Source: Sphingobacterium phlebotomi
GTDB taxonomy: Bacteria; Bacteroidota; Bacteroidia; Sphingobacteriales; Sphingobacteriaceae
Assembly: GCF_008180195.1 (NCBI RefSeq)
Contig: NZ_VTAV01000016.1
Span: 58,134 to 122,133 of the forward strand
Reading direction: 5' to 3'
Length of the DNA stretch: 64,000 bases
In this document: one piece after another, positions 5,835 to 14,810 of the stretch
How positions within the stretch are numbered: position 1 is the first letter of the stretch
Layout: every line of letters starts with the position of its first letter
Made by a program: the position numbers and the translations under genes
The notes under the pieces: generated by a model
What the model saw: only the letters and a program-made list of their open reading frames with translations
Told to the model about the DNA's origin: nothing
Database searches by the model: none

Positions 5835-8800
5835 TTATGATATAGTCTGTCTTCTGGATTGTTCTGCATAATATCTGCTTTGCGTATCATCAGGATCTAG
5901 CGATGGACTGACAATTGAAGCCCTCGACATCAAGGATGCGAAAAAATGCGGCACTAACAGCAAAATGGTGATTGTCGAAGCAATGAGCCCTCCGATAACC
6001 GCTCTGCCCAGCGGTGCAACCTGTTCGGCTCCGTCCCCTAAACCTATAGCCATGGGTAACATACCGGCAAACATAGCCGCTGCGGTCATCAATACCGGCC
6101 TTAACCGGGAGGAAGCCGCAAGTCTCGCGGCATTTGCAGGCCTTAAAGCTACCTGTTTCCGGTAATATTCTGCTTGGTTGACCAAGAGGACGGCGTTCGA
6201 TACCGACACACCCAGCGACATGATAATCCCCATGTACGATTGAAGATTGAGCGTACTACCGGTGAGGAAAAGCAGGATAAGGCTTCCGGCAATGACGGCA
6301 GGTAATACGGAAAGAATAACCAAGGGAACTTTGAAGGACTGGTAATACGCAGACAGCATCAGGAAGATAACAATAATGGCTACACCTAAACCGATCAACA
6401 GGCTGTCGAGTGTATCATCCAGCAATTGTAAGGTTCCTTCTGTCCATATCGAAGTTCCGCGGGGCGGTTCACCAGCATCTTGAATAGCTTCCTTGACCGC
6501 CCGCGATGCCGTACCCAGATCCTTTCCGTACACATTGGCTACCAAAGTTACATAACGATTAGGGCCTTTGCGGTTTACCTGCGCAGGAGAAGTAACTTTA
6601 CGTATAGTAGCAATATCTTCCAGCACAGGACGCGGATTTCCTTTTTTCAATGGAAGCGACCGCAATCTTTCTTCGGATGACATGATACCTTCGGGTATCT
6701 GCACCTGTGTTTGGAATACCAGTCCCGATCTGGGATCGATCCAAAGGTTTTTATCCGTAAAACGGGTGGATGACGTGGCAGTAACGAGGCTTCGGGTAAC
6801 ATCCTGCATCGTTAATCCAAACTGTCCTGCAAGGTCACGGTCAACGTCAATTTCCAATGTCGGGTAGGCAAGAGCCTCTGCAATGCGGACATCCCGTAAA
6901 TAAGATATTTCTTTGAGATTTGCTTCAATCTTAGATGCGTGGGCAAAAGCATTGTTTATTTGATTTGCTCCCACTTTTACTTCAATTGGTGTCATGGCTC
7001 CTTGACCCATAATTTTTTCGGTCAGTTCCATCGGCTCAAAATTGAATTGGATTTCAGGATGTTTTTCGGCAATCTTTTTCCTAACATCTTCTTTTAGATC
7101 TTCCATCGAGCCATTATATACATCCTGATTGACAGATACCTGCAAAACAGCTTCATGCGAGGCACTGGTAAAAAGGAAGATAGGATTGATAGGCGACCCT
7201 GCGGGATGCGTACCCACAAATGCTGACGTTAGGTTAATACCACTATCAGGAACCAGCGTCTTTATATCTTCGGTAATCTCCTTCACTATTTTTTCAGTTT
7301 TTTCAAGTCGGCTTCCTTGCGGAGCCTGTATCCGTACCTGAAAATCCCCGTTATTGGAAACCGGCATAACGTCTGTTCCCACAACGGTTAGCAACAAGAC
7401 AACAATTCCTCCGGCAACAAAAATATAGACTATAAAAAGAGGCAGCGATCTTGTTCCCCATTTGCGCATCCTGTAAGAATAGTTTACCCGGAATTTATCA
7501 AAGAAAGCCCGTTTTTTCGGCGTATCGGCTTTCTTGTTATGCTTATTTTTCATCATCCAATTTGCCAATATCGGCACAAAGGTCTGCGAGGCTAAAAAGG
7601 ATGCAATCATGGCAAAAGCAACTGCCATCGACAAGGGCATGAACATGTCTTTCGGAATACCGGTCATGATAAAGACAGGTGTCAGCACGGCAAGGATACA
7701 GAGCAATATGAGCAATTTAGGAATGGAAATCTCCAATAATGCATCCATGATGGCTCGTTGTTTTCCCTTGCCCATTTCCATGTGCTGGTGGATGTTCTCT
7801 ATGGTTACGGTGGCTTCATCGACCAAGATACCGATAGATAAAGCAAGGCCGCTCAACGTCATGATGTTGATCGTCTGTCCGAACAGGTGCAATACGGTAA
7901 CCGCAGACAGGATGGCAATTGGAATGGTCAATACAACGATGATAGCACCTCGGGTATCCCCTAAAAACAGTAATATCATCAGCCCCGTGAATACCGCCCC
8001 TAATAGACCCTCGTGGATAAGTGTCGAAAGTGCCCGTTCAATATAGGTGGACTGGTCGAATTCATAACGAACGTCCACATCCTCGGGCAATTGGTTCTTG
8101 AGCATCGGGATGGCATCTTTTAGATTTTTTACGGCATCCAATGTAGAGGCATCTGATTTTTTGATGATGGGCAGGTAAACAGATCGTTTGCCGTTGACAA
8201 GTGCATATCCAACGGTCTGGTCAGCACCATCCAACACAGTTGCCACGTCTCTTACATAGATGGTACGGTTGTCACTTGTTTTGACAGGCGTATTTAAAAA
8301 TTCTTCCGGGTCTTTGGCAATGGAGTTGATCGGCGCCATTAGGTTATTGTCACCGATGCGGATATTTCCGGCAGGTGACGGAAGACTGTTCTTCGTCATG
8401 GCTATAGTCACTTCTTCCGGGCTTAGCCCATTTGCCTGCAATGCTTCGGGATCAAGATTGACCACAATGGAACGAATATTACCGCCAAAAGGCGCAGGGG
8501 AAGTGATGCCGGGTATTTCCACGAACATTGGTCTGACCCTTGTAATTGCGAGGGTCTGCAGTTCATTGACTGAACGTTGTTCGCTCTCGAATACAAGTTG
8601 CCCCACCGGAAGGGAGCTGCCGTCAAAACGGACGACCATAGGGGGTACGGCACCGGGAGGTAGAAAACCCATCGCTCTGGAAACGGTGGTAGATACCTCT
8701 CCCGCAACCTGTGCCATATCGGTTCCGGGATAAAAAGTTAACTTCATCAAGGTCAAACCCTGTACACTCTTGAAGTCTATATTCTTTACCCCACTTACAA

Positions 8801-9017
8801 ACAACAGTACCTTTTGGAACTCGTTGGCCATAAATCCGTCCATATATGCAGGAGATAGTCCCCCATAGGGCATAGCGATATATATTGCCGGTAGTTCTAC
8901 TTCGGGAAAAATATCGACGTTTATTTTTTTAATCGTGTTATAGGAAAAGAAAGCTATCGTCAGTACCACGACCATAATGGCAATCGGCTTTCTTAACGCA
9001 AATCTTATCAGGTTCAT
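5835..9017 (-). CDS. RND-family efflux transporter permease
   Basis: A 1060-residue inner-membrane pump with the two-fold RND plan: TM1 at the N-terminus, a large periplasmic loop, TM2-6 around residues 335-500, an extended cytosolic linker, TM7, the second periplasmic loop, and TM8-12 near the C-terminus. TM4 carries adjacent acidic residues (ILVDEATVTIEN, near 398) that correspond to the proton-relay pair of AcrB. TM10 has VSVSNAVLLVNQ near residue 940, so the conserved TM10 lysine of AcrB is absent; such pumps exist in other RND subgroups. It uses proton force to export unknown compounds through the neighbouring adaptor and TolC proteins. I prefer the ATG at 9017 over the TTG at 9023. Confidence 0.93.
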   Translation of the reverse strand: MNLIRFALRKPIAIMVVVLTIAFFSYNTIKKINVDIFPEVELPAIYIAMPYGGLSPAYMDGFMANEFQKVLLFVSGVKNIDFKSVQGLTLMKLTFYPGTDMAQVAGEVSTTVSRAMGFLPPGAVPPMVVRFDGSSLPVGQLVFESEQRSVNELQTLAITRVRPMFVEIPGITSPAPFGGNIRSIVVNLDPEALQANGLSPEEVTIAMTKNSLPSPAGNIRIGDNNLMAPINSIAKDPEEFLNTPVKTSDNRTIYVRDVATVLDGADQTVGYALVNGKRSVYLPIIKKSDASTLDAVKNLKDAIPMLKNQLPEDVDVRYEFDQSTYIERALSTLIHEGLLGAVFTGLMILLFLGDTRGAIIVVLTIPIAILSAVTVLHLFGQTINIMTLSGLALSIGILVDEATVTIENIHQHMEMGKGKQRAIMDALLEISIPKLLILLCILAVLTPVFIMTGIPKDMFMPLSMAVAFAMIASFLASQTFVPILANWMMKNKHNKKADTPKKRAFFDKFRVNYSYRMRKWGTRSLPLFIVYIFVAGGIVVLLLTVVGTDVMPVSNNGDFQVRIQAPQGSRLEKTEKIVKEITEDIKTLVPDSGINLTSAFVGTHPAGSPINPIFLFTSASHEAVLQVSVNQDVYNGSMEDLKEDVRKKIAEKHPEIQFNFEPMELTEKIMGQGAMTPIEVKVGANQINNAFAHASKIEANLKEISYLRDVRIAEALAYPTLEIDVDRDLAGQFGLTMQDVTRSLVTATSSTRFTDKNLWIDPRSGLVFQTQVQIPEGIMSSEERLRSLPLKKGNPRPVLEDIATIRKVTSPAQVNRKGPNRYVTLVANVYGKDLGTASRAVKEAIQDAGEPPRGTSIWTEGTLQLLDDTLDSLLIGLGVAIIVIFLMLSAYYQSFKVPLVILSVLPAVIAGSLILLFLTGSTLNLQSYMGIIMSLGVSVSNAVLLVNQAEYYRKQVALRPANAARLAASSRLRPVLMTAAAMFAGMLPMAIGLGDGAEQVAPLGRAVIGGLIASTITILLLVPHFFASLMSRASIVSPSLDPDDTQSRYYAEQSRRQTIS

Positions 9018-9026
9018 GCGCAATAA

Positions 9027-10409
9027 TTAAAGATTGTTAAACAGAAAATCGAAATCAGCAGTCAGCTCCGCTTCGTAAGCAAGCAGCATCCAGTAGTCAC
9101 GTGACGCCTCTATGTTGGCATTCTCTGCCTGTTCCAGCAAGGTGCGTATCTGCAACAGCTCACTCAAAGCAATAAGACCACTTTTATACCTTGCCAGATA
9201 CATATCATAGGCATCCTGCGATTGCTTTACGGCAAGCCCCGTTTTCCCGAGCTGTTTGTATTGCTGATGAATTTTTGCCTGTGATGCAGAAAGGTCTGCC
9301 TGCATAGCTAGCTCATATTGTGTGTGAAGTTGTTTTGAACTTTCGGCGTCTTTGAACAGTTTTTTGCCCTTCAGCCGATCGGTATATAAGCTGCTGATGT
9401 TCCAGGTAATACCCAAACCCACTAGAAAATTATTAGTGGTATTCTTAAATCCATCTTTCCATGCGCCGGACACTGTCCTGTTGGAGGCGATACCGGTTCC
9501 ACGATAGGCGTAACCTCCTAACAATCGTAGGAATGGTAGGGCAGACCGTTTTTGTGCTTCGCCACGACGCGTATAATATGCAGACTGCTTATCTAATGCA
9601 TCTAATATAGGGTGGGTGGGGTTTATGTTATTTGGTCTCTTCACGAGATTTTGTGTGAGCGTATGGAAACGATTGGATGATGAGGTATAATCAATATCGT
9701 CCTTGCCATAAAGTTCTGACAATTTAACGAATGCCGCACGTGTAAGTCCATACCATTTATCATGTTCGCCAATGGCCTGTACATACGATGATGAGGCAAG
9801 CAGGCTGTCTGCCGCAGGTCTTAATCCGGCAGCGGAAAGACCGGACGTCATGTTTCGTATGCTGTCGAGGCGTTCTGCATTCTTGGCTGTCCAGTTCAGT
9901 TTGGCATCATTATACAATAGGGTAATATATCGTTCAGACAATATTTTTTTAAGACTGAGCAGATAAGCATCCTTTTCGCTCACCGTTTTATCAAATAGTG
10001 TCCGGGCAGCTTCATTTTCCTTGCGAAGCCTTCCAAAGGAAAACAATTCCCATTCCACGGTCGTAGAACCGAAACTGTTGGCTGTCGTTGAGCTGCCTCC
10101 TAACGCCGGTGTTGTACCGCTCACGTTAAAGAAACCAGGTTGAGGAAAAAATGCACCGGCACTACCTTCATACGTGCCATATGTATTTTGTACTTGTGCT
10201 TTTACTTGGGGGAGCATATCATTCTTTACTGCCCGCTCATGGAGTTTTGCCGCGTCAACCGCCGACGTCTTTGCATCCACACCCGGATAATTCTTCTCCA
10301 CTTCGGGCCATAGACTACCCAATGTATTATCTGTTTGTTGCGCATATAAGGGCGGCGCAACTACAGTGGCGACGCATAGTGCTATGCTTCCCATTATCTG
10401 TTTTAACAT
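9027..10409 (-). CDS. TolC-family outer membrane channel of the RND system
   Basis: A 460-residue protein with a signal peptide ending near VAPPLYA-QQ and two similar halves of long amphipathic helices separated by strand segments, as in TolC (for example LSERYITLLYNDAKLNWTAKN in the first half and SKQLHTQYELAMQADLSASQ in the second). It forms the trimeric outer membrane duct. It is the first gene of the three-gene efflux operon, with 9 nt before the pump. The ATG at 10409 gives a clean signal peptide; the TTG at 10415 would add two residues. Two palindromic sequences lie in its leader and may be operators. Confidence 0.9.
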   Translation of the reverse strand: MLKQIMGSIALCVATVVAPPLYAQQTDNTLGSLWPEVEKNYPGVDAKTSAVDAAKLHERAVKNDMLPQVKAQVQNTYGTYEGSAGAFFPQPGFFNVSGTTPALGGSSTTANSFGSTTVEWELFSFGRLRKENEAARTLFDKTVSEKDAYLLSLKKILSERYITLLYNDAKLNWTAKNAERLDSIRNMTSGLSAAGLRPAADSLLASSSYVQAIGEHDKWYGLTRAAFVKLSELYGKDDIDYTSSSNRFHTLTQNLVKRPNNINPTHPILDALDKQSAYYTRRGEAQKRSALPFLRLLGGYAYRGTGIASNRTVSGAWKDGFKNTTNNFLVGLGITWNISSLYTDRLKGKKLFKDAESSKQLHTQYELAMQADLSASQAKIHQQYKQLGKTGLAVKQSQDAYDMYLARYKSGLIALSELLQIRTLLEQAENANIEASRDYWMLLAYEAELTADFDFLFNNL

Positions 10410-10433
10410 ATTCAATGAAATTTCGAGAAGACC

Positions 10434-10456
10434 GTCAGATAGGTATTATATCAGAC
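10434..10456. promoter_or_regulatory. Imperfect palindrome in the tolC leader
   Basis: GTCAGATA (10434-10441) faces TATCAGAC (10449-10456) with one mismatched pair and a 7-nt spacer, 25 nt before the tolC start. It could be a second regulator half-site or chance. Confidence 0.3.
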
Positions 10457-10496
10457 AGCTTCGTATCGTCTTAAATAAAAGCAATAGAAATGGTAT

Positions 10497-10519
10497 CTAT
10501 TGATACATGATATCAATAG
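10497..10519. promoter_or_regulatory. Candidate operator upstream of the RND operon
   Basis: A perfect 9-bp inverted repeat, CTATTGATA (10497-10505) and TATCAATAG (10511-10519), with a 5-nt centre CATGA. Size and symmetry fit a dimeric repressor such as a TetR or MarR protein, but no regulator gene is adjacent, so the binder would be encoded elsewhere. Confidence 0.45.
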
Positions 10520-10543
10520 AAAAAAGAAAAGTAGAGAGGAATG

Positions 10544-10933
10544 TTATATAATAAGTTTCCGAAATTGGAGGAAAATAGGTAATCTACCCGGGATTTTAAG
10601 GTTACTGTAGCGGGGGTGTGTTTGCACATAAATATGCTTGTAACCGAATAAGAAAATAAAAGTTACCGCGAGAAGTGCAGTGGGCAACAGATCACTTATG
10701 TTGGTAGACGTTAGCTGGGAAATTTTGGCGTCTGTTACCTGAACATTAGCGCATTTTTCCATTCCATTCACAACGAGCGAATTGTTCTTTTTAGCTGGCT
10801 GCTGTTCCGTGTTGATCGGAGTGCCCGCTAAACTTTTGATACTGCTTTTTACTGGACAGGAGGTAAGCAGCACAAAAACAACCGAAGCGAATACTGCGAG
10901 GTATTTTCCGTACTTTTTTGTGATATTTAACAT
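10544..10933 (-). CDS. Small lipoprotein with C-terminal membrane segment, unknown function
   Basis: From the ATG at 10933 the protein has 129 residues: an N-terminal signal (FASVVFVLLTSC, lipobox LTSC), a polar middle, and a hydrophobic segment ISDLLPTALLAVTFIFLFGY near 80-100 followed by a basic tail. A GTG at 10981 would add 16 polar residues before the signal and is less likely. I do not recognise a family. Small membrane proteins of this design are common just upstream of RND operons in this phylum, and it reads in the same direction as tolC, 134 nt ahead, so a link with efflux is possible (inference). Confidence 0.55.
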   Translation of the reverse strand: MLNITKKYGKYLAVFASVVFVLLTSCPVKSSIKSLAGTPINTEQQPAKKNNSLVVNGMEKCANVQVTDAKISQLTSTNISDLLPTALLAVTFIFLFGYKHIYVQTHPRYSNLKIPGRLPIFLQFRKLII

Positions 10934-11062
10934 AATCCTATCCATAAACATTCGAAAGTAGCGATAATTTCCGTTAGACACAAAAAATCACTTTCTTTCC
11001 TGGTAATTCTCACGGCTTTTTTACAATGTCGGTATCTTAAATTATAGTACCGGAAAAAACCG

Positions 11063-11070
11063 TATATTTG
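11063..11070 (+). promoter_or_regulatory. Possible -7 element for the ABC-F gene
   Basis: TATATTTG matches TAnnTTTG; no clear -33 element is seen. If used, the mRNA leader is about 110 nt long and contains a minimal ATG-TAA start-stop pair at 11100-11105. Long leaders before ABC-F resistance genes often hold attenuators, but no clear terminator hairpin is visible here. Confidence 0.35.
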
Positions 11071-11189
11071 TCAAACTTTAAATAATAAATAAGCATCATA
11101 TGTAAAATATAATTTCTTTCAGACGTTCAGAAGACAACGAGACCCATTAAGGTTTTGGTTGATTCATTAATCACTAAAAGGAAGAAATT

Positions 11190-12779
11190 ATGCTTATTAT
11201 CCAAAATTTATCATATACACATCCTAACAAGGAATTGTTGTTCAGCAACATCAATCTTACCGTTAATCCAAATGAAAAAATCGCATTGATTGGAAATAAC
11301 GGCGTAGGAAAATCTACTTTGTTGAAAATTATTGCGGGAATGTTAGAACCATCGGTAGGTATATTGCAGATAGAAAACAAACCGTACTATATCCCACAGA
11401 TATTTGGGCAATATAATCATTTAACAGTTGCCGAGGCTTTGGGAATTGACAAAAAACTGCACGCGCTTCATGAAATTTTAAACGGAAATGTCTCCGAAGA
11501 AAATTACGATTTGCTTAACGATGATTGGACAATCGAAGAGCGTTGCAAGGAAGCGCTATGTCATTGGCAATTAAACGATCTGGACTTGTCCCAAAAGATG
11601 GAAACATTGAGTGGAGGACAGAAAACAAAAGTTTTTTTGGCAGGAATTGCCATTCATCAGCCTGAATTAATTTTGTTCGATGAGCCAAGCAACCATTTGG
11701 ATATTGTAGGTAGACAGCTTTTGTATAATCTTATTCAAAACACAAAACAAACACTTATTATTGTTAGCCATGACCGAAAATTATTGAACCTATTAAATAA
11801 GGTTTGTGAACTGAATGAAAACGGAATTACTGTTTACGGAGGGAACTATGATTTTTACGTCGAGCAGAAACAAATGAAAACCAATGCGATTGCATTAGAT
11901 ATCAACGCGAAGGAAAAAGCATTGAAAAAGGCGAAGGAAAAAGAACGCGAAACGATTGATCGACAACAAAAGTTGGACATCAGGGCGAAGAAGAACGTAG
12001 GTAAAGCGGGACTTCCCAAAATAGTTGCCAATACCTGGAAAAATAGTGCAGAGCGAAGTACGGCCAAAATTGCAGGTGTACACACAGAAAAAATTGGAAA
12101 TATCAAACAGGAGCTTCAGGAGCTACGCTCTTCCTTGTCGGAAACCGATCAAATGAAATTTGGGTTTGACGATTCGAAGCTATATAGGGGCAAAAATCTG
12201 TTTATTGCAAACAACATTAACTTTTACTACAAAAACGACGAATATCTTTGGATTGAAAATATTAATCTGCAAATCGTCAGTGGAGAGCGGATTGCCGTAA
12301 AAGGCACTAACGGCTCAGGAAAAACGACATTAATTCAATTGATTTTGGGCAATTTAAAACCGCAATTCGGTAGAATTTATCACACTGAAAACAAATCGGT
12401 TTATATTGATCAAGATTATTCCTTAATAAATAACAGTCTAAGTATATATGAACAGGCACAAAGGTTCAACCTGACTGCATTGCAGGAACATGAAATTAAA
12501 ATTAGATTAAGCCGTTTCCTGTTCACTAAAGACGACTGGAATAAGTCCTGTAGTGTTTTAAGTGGAGGAGAAAGAATGCGTTTACTATTGTGCTGTTTAA
12601 GTATAGGAAATCAGTCGCCAGACATCATTGTTTTGGACGAACCTACCAACAATCTTGATATTCAAAACATCGAAATATTGACGAGCGCCATCAACGATTA
12701 TCGTGGTACATTACTTGTAATTTCCCATGATGACACATTTTTGGAACAAATAAATATACAACGTGTAATAACACTTTAA
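11190..12779 (+). CDS. ABC-F family ATPase (ribosome-acting)
   Basis: A 529-residue soluble protein with two ABC domains and no membrane part. Domain 1 has Walker A GNNGVGKST (35-43), signature LSGGQ and Walker B LILFDEPSNHLD; domain 2 has GTNGSGKTT, LSGGE and IIVLDEPTNNLD. Between them is a Lys/Glu-rich linker of about 90 residues, the part that reaches into the ribosomal E/P site in ABC-F proteins. Family members act in translation, either housekeeping (EttA, Uup, YheS) or as ribosome protection against antibiotics (Lsa, Msr, Vga). The short form, isolated position and long leader suggest the second type, but the drug spectrum cannot be read from sequence. It is more A/T-rich than its neighbours. 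Confidence 0.85.
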   Translation: MLIIQNLSYTHPNKELLFSNINLTVNPNEKIALIGNNGVGKSTLLKIIAGMLEPSVGILQIENKPYYIPQIFGQYNHLTVAEALGIDKKLHALHEILNGNVSEENYDLLNDDWTIEERCKEALCHWQLNDLDLSQKMETLSGGQKTKVFLAGIAIHQPELILFDEPSNHLDIVGRQLLYNLIQNTKQTLIIVSHDRKLLNLLNKVCELNENGITVYGGNYDFYVEQKQMKTNAIALDINAKEKALKKAKEKERETIDRQQKLDIRAKKNVGKAGLPKIVANTWKNSAERSTAKIAGVHTEKIGNIKQELQELRSSLSETDQMKFGFDDSKLYRGKNLFIANNINFYYKNDEYLWIENINLQIVSGERIAVKGTNGSGKTTLIQLILGNLKPQFGRIYHTENKSVYIDQDYSLINNSLSIYEQAQRFNLTALQEHEIKIRLSRFLFTKDDWNKSCSVLSGGERMRLLLCCLSIGNQSPDIIVLDEPTNNLDIQNIEILTSAINDYRGTLLVISHDDTFLEQINIQRVITL

Positions 12780-12791
12780 AATTATGTTATT

Positions 12792-13571
12792 CTAATTCAA
12801 CGTTCCCATACTGTCCACATCTACGTCATGCTGAGCAAGAAGACCACGGTCGGGCATATCACGTACAATTTTTGTACTTGCTATATATTCCGGATTATCC
12901 GCGTAGATATAAAGAAGTGTACCGTTTTTTATCGTATTGATGATCGGCTTATTTACCTCGCGAGGTAGAGCCGGACAACCATAACTCCGTCCTAATCGCC
13001 CGGTAGATTTAATAAACGATTCGCTGCAATAATCTGCACCGTGAATCACGACGGCTCTTGCTTTTGCTTGATCGTTAATACCTTTTTCAAGTCCGTTAAG
13101 CACTAAAGAATAACCGTTTCCACCTTGATAAGTATTGGCAGTTTCATAAAATCCCAACGAACTCTGGTAGGAACCATGTCTATTGGAGAAAGAACGAGCA
13201 TATTTGTCACCAGAATTACGTCCGTGCGATACAATCGTATGGTATAAAACCTTTTTGTTTTTCATATCCAATACAACCATCCTTTTTTCGGTTGATGGCA
13301 ACGTGAAATCAATGACGGTTAGGATATGATCATGTCTGGGTTGTAGCGTTTGATATCCTTGCATGGCCTGCTCAAAAGCTTCATATTTTAATACAGACGC
13401 CAAATTCATCTTGCGGTAAAGGAGCTTGGTATGGTCAATCTTTGGAAGAGGTTCTTTTTCCGTTACAGTTTCAACTGCTTTTTCTTTTGGGAGATGTTCT
13501 ACTAGCCTAGTCGGTATATAACTCACTAAAAACGACGTCAACAGCACTAATATTAAACTACGCATAGGCAA
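12792..13571 (-). CDS. L,D-transpeptidase catalytic domain protein (YkuD_2 type)
   Basis: A 259-residue envelope protein with an N-terminal signal or anchor (LILVLLTSFLVSYIP). The second half has the motifs of the YkuD_2 family: His177 in VVIHGADY and Cys199 in GRSYGCPALP, the expected catalytic pair. Such enzymes cross-link peptidoglycan or attach proteins to it through meso-diaminopimelate; the precise reaction of this branch is not established. The substrate-side motif RHGSYQSSLGFY near the middle is also typical. It converges on the ABC-F gene and follows another L,D-transpeptidase gene in the same direction, separated by a palindrome and a TACCTTTG promoter element. Confidence 0.85.
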   Translation of the reverse strand: MPMRSLILVLLTSFLVSYIPTRLVEHLPKEKAVETVTEKEPLPKIDHTKLLYRKMNLASVLKYEAFEQAMQGYQTLQPRHDHILTVIDFTLPSTEKRMVVLDMKNKKVLYHTIVSHGRNSGDKYARSFSNRHGSYQSSLGFYETANTYQGGNGYSLVLNGLEKGINDQAKARAVVIHGADYCSESFIKSTGRLGRSYGCPALPREVNKPIINTIKNGTLLYIYADNPEYIASTKIVRDMPDRGLLAQHDVDVDSMGTLN

Positions 13572-13590
13572 AAAAAATTAAATTCAATTG

Positions 13591-13632
13591 CAAAGGTAGC
13601 ATTAATTTGATTTTCAAAGTGTTAAATTAATG
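13591..13632 (-). promoter_or_regulatory. Promoter and palindrome upstream of the YkuD_2 gene
   Basis: TACCTTTG (13591-13598) fits the -7 consensus; TTTG (13615-13618) lies 16 nt upstream, short of the usual spacing. A perfect 9-bp inverted repeat, CATTAATTT (13600-13608) / AAATTAATG (13624-13632), brackets the -33 region, so it may be an operator or the end signal of the upstream gene. Confidence 0.45.
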
Positions 13633-13638
13633 TAAAGA

Positions 13639-14673
13639 TCATTCGATGACGATAACTAGGGCGTTAAATGTCTTCGCCCAATCATATACAAATTTGGCAT
13701 GTGATGACGCGTTGCGTACACACATATGTGATCGCGGTGTCGTTCCTAATGACCAGCTATGTTCGATGATAGACGCATTCACACTTTGTGTTGGTATTCC
13801 ATGTATATAGGCACCGTTTGTGAAACGGCTGGCATATGGGGCATAACCGTGTATGGTGTTGGTTCCGTCTTTTAGATAAAACATTTTAGCTTTCTTTTCC
13901 TGTACCACAAATATACCTAGTGGCGTTTCATGCGCATAAGGAGGTTTGTGCACACCGGAAGTCGCGGGGTTCATGCTTCGGATTGCCCATTCACAGTCAC
14001 CGGTGCGTTCGGCGGTAAGGATGTTTTGATTGTTCACATCGACAAACGCAATATGGTGGAACGTTACGGTGTCACCGATAGCTTTCACATATCGCTTAGG
14101 AGTCTCCCAAGTTCCCTCGAAAGAAACACCTTCTAGTTTTACCATATCCAGTGTATCGCTCGTTAGTAATTTTGCGAGAGCACCATCTCGCCCGTACATC
14201 GTCGGAGCCTCTGTTTCGCCAACGACGTAAAGGGGAGCGGCTTGATAGCGTTCTGTACCTAGCGAATCAGAAATAAGCTTATATTCATTTCGGTGGTAGT
14301 TTTTTACCAATGGCGCTTCCCGGTTTTTATTTTTCCGATTCTGTAACACAGCATAAGAAGCCGGTGTTCGCTGAAAATTTTCTACAAATGCAAGCTTTTC
14401 TTTGATTTTATCCAGTTGAAAATGTCGGGTGGTATCGTTATAAGGATAAGTTTCTTCCAACGTGTGCTTATCGTATGTCAATTCTTTGGAGAGCTTGATG
14501 TCATCCGCTGTTCTTGGTCTTTTCTTTGCGTCCTCTTCGGCTTTCCGGACCATCTCCAATGAATCCGCTTTTCGTTGTTCCGCAGGATCAACTGTTTCCG
14601 TCTGCTGGTTTTGATTACACGACCATGTTGCCGCGCCGATGATTAAAAGTGATAACGTAAAATATACTCTCAT
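13639..14673 (-). CDS. L,D-transpeptidase lipoprotein (YkuD family)
   Basis: A 344-residue protein with a lipoprotein signal (IGAATWSC, Cys19) and a charged linker rich in Glu/Lys up to about residue 90. The C-terminal domain has the YkuD layout: TPLGIFVVQEKK, then His291 in YIHGIP, then SHMCVRN with Cys318 as the predicted nucleophile. The usual signature is SHGCVR; the glycine is replaced by methionine here. It probably acts on peptidoglycan cross-links in the periplasm, tethered to a membrane. It precedes the YkuD_2 gene by 67 nt in the same direction, so both wall enzymes may be linked functionally, though the second has its own promoter. Confidence 0.8.
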   Translation of the reverse strand: MRVYFTLSLLIIGAATWSCNQNQQTETVDPAEQRKADSLEMVRKAEEDAKKRPRTADDIKLSKELTYDKHTLEETYPYNDTTRHFQLDKIKEKLAFVENFQRTPASYAVLQNRKNKNREAPLVKNYHRNEYKLISDSLGTERYQAAPLYVVGETEAPTMYGRDGALAKLLTSDTLDMVKLEGVSFEGTWETPKRYVKAIGDTVTFHHIAFVDVNNQNILTAERTGDCEWAIRSMNPATSGVHKPPYAHETPLGIFVVQEKKAKMFYLKDGTNTIHGYAPYASRFTNGAYIHGIPTQSVNASIIEHSWSLGTTPRSHMCVRNASSHAKFVYDWAKTFNALVIVIE

Positions 14674-14810
14674 GTATCGAGTTAACAGTTTGCTGATAAG
14701 TGATTGCCGTAAAGATATATAAAATGTTGTTTACTTTTACTTTGTTCAACGATATACATAAATTGTACGGACAATCTTTTATCTTCGTATATAGGGAAGA
14801 TAATGTAAGA

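Noticed and set aside
7534..8046. 170-codon ORF on the plus strand
   Set aside because: It lies wholly antisense to the RND pump gene, whose protein sequence is conserved throughout; the ORF has no recognisable features.
8260..8733. 157-codon ORF on the plus strand
   Set aside because: Antisense shadow of the same pump gene.
11190..12779. ABC-F gene as a recently acquired resistance gene
   Set aside because: It is somewhat more A/T-rich, but no transposase, repeats or attachment site flank it; chromosomal ABC-F genes are common in the phylum.
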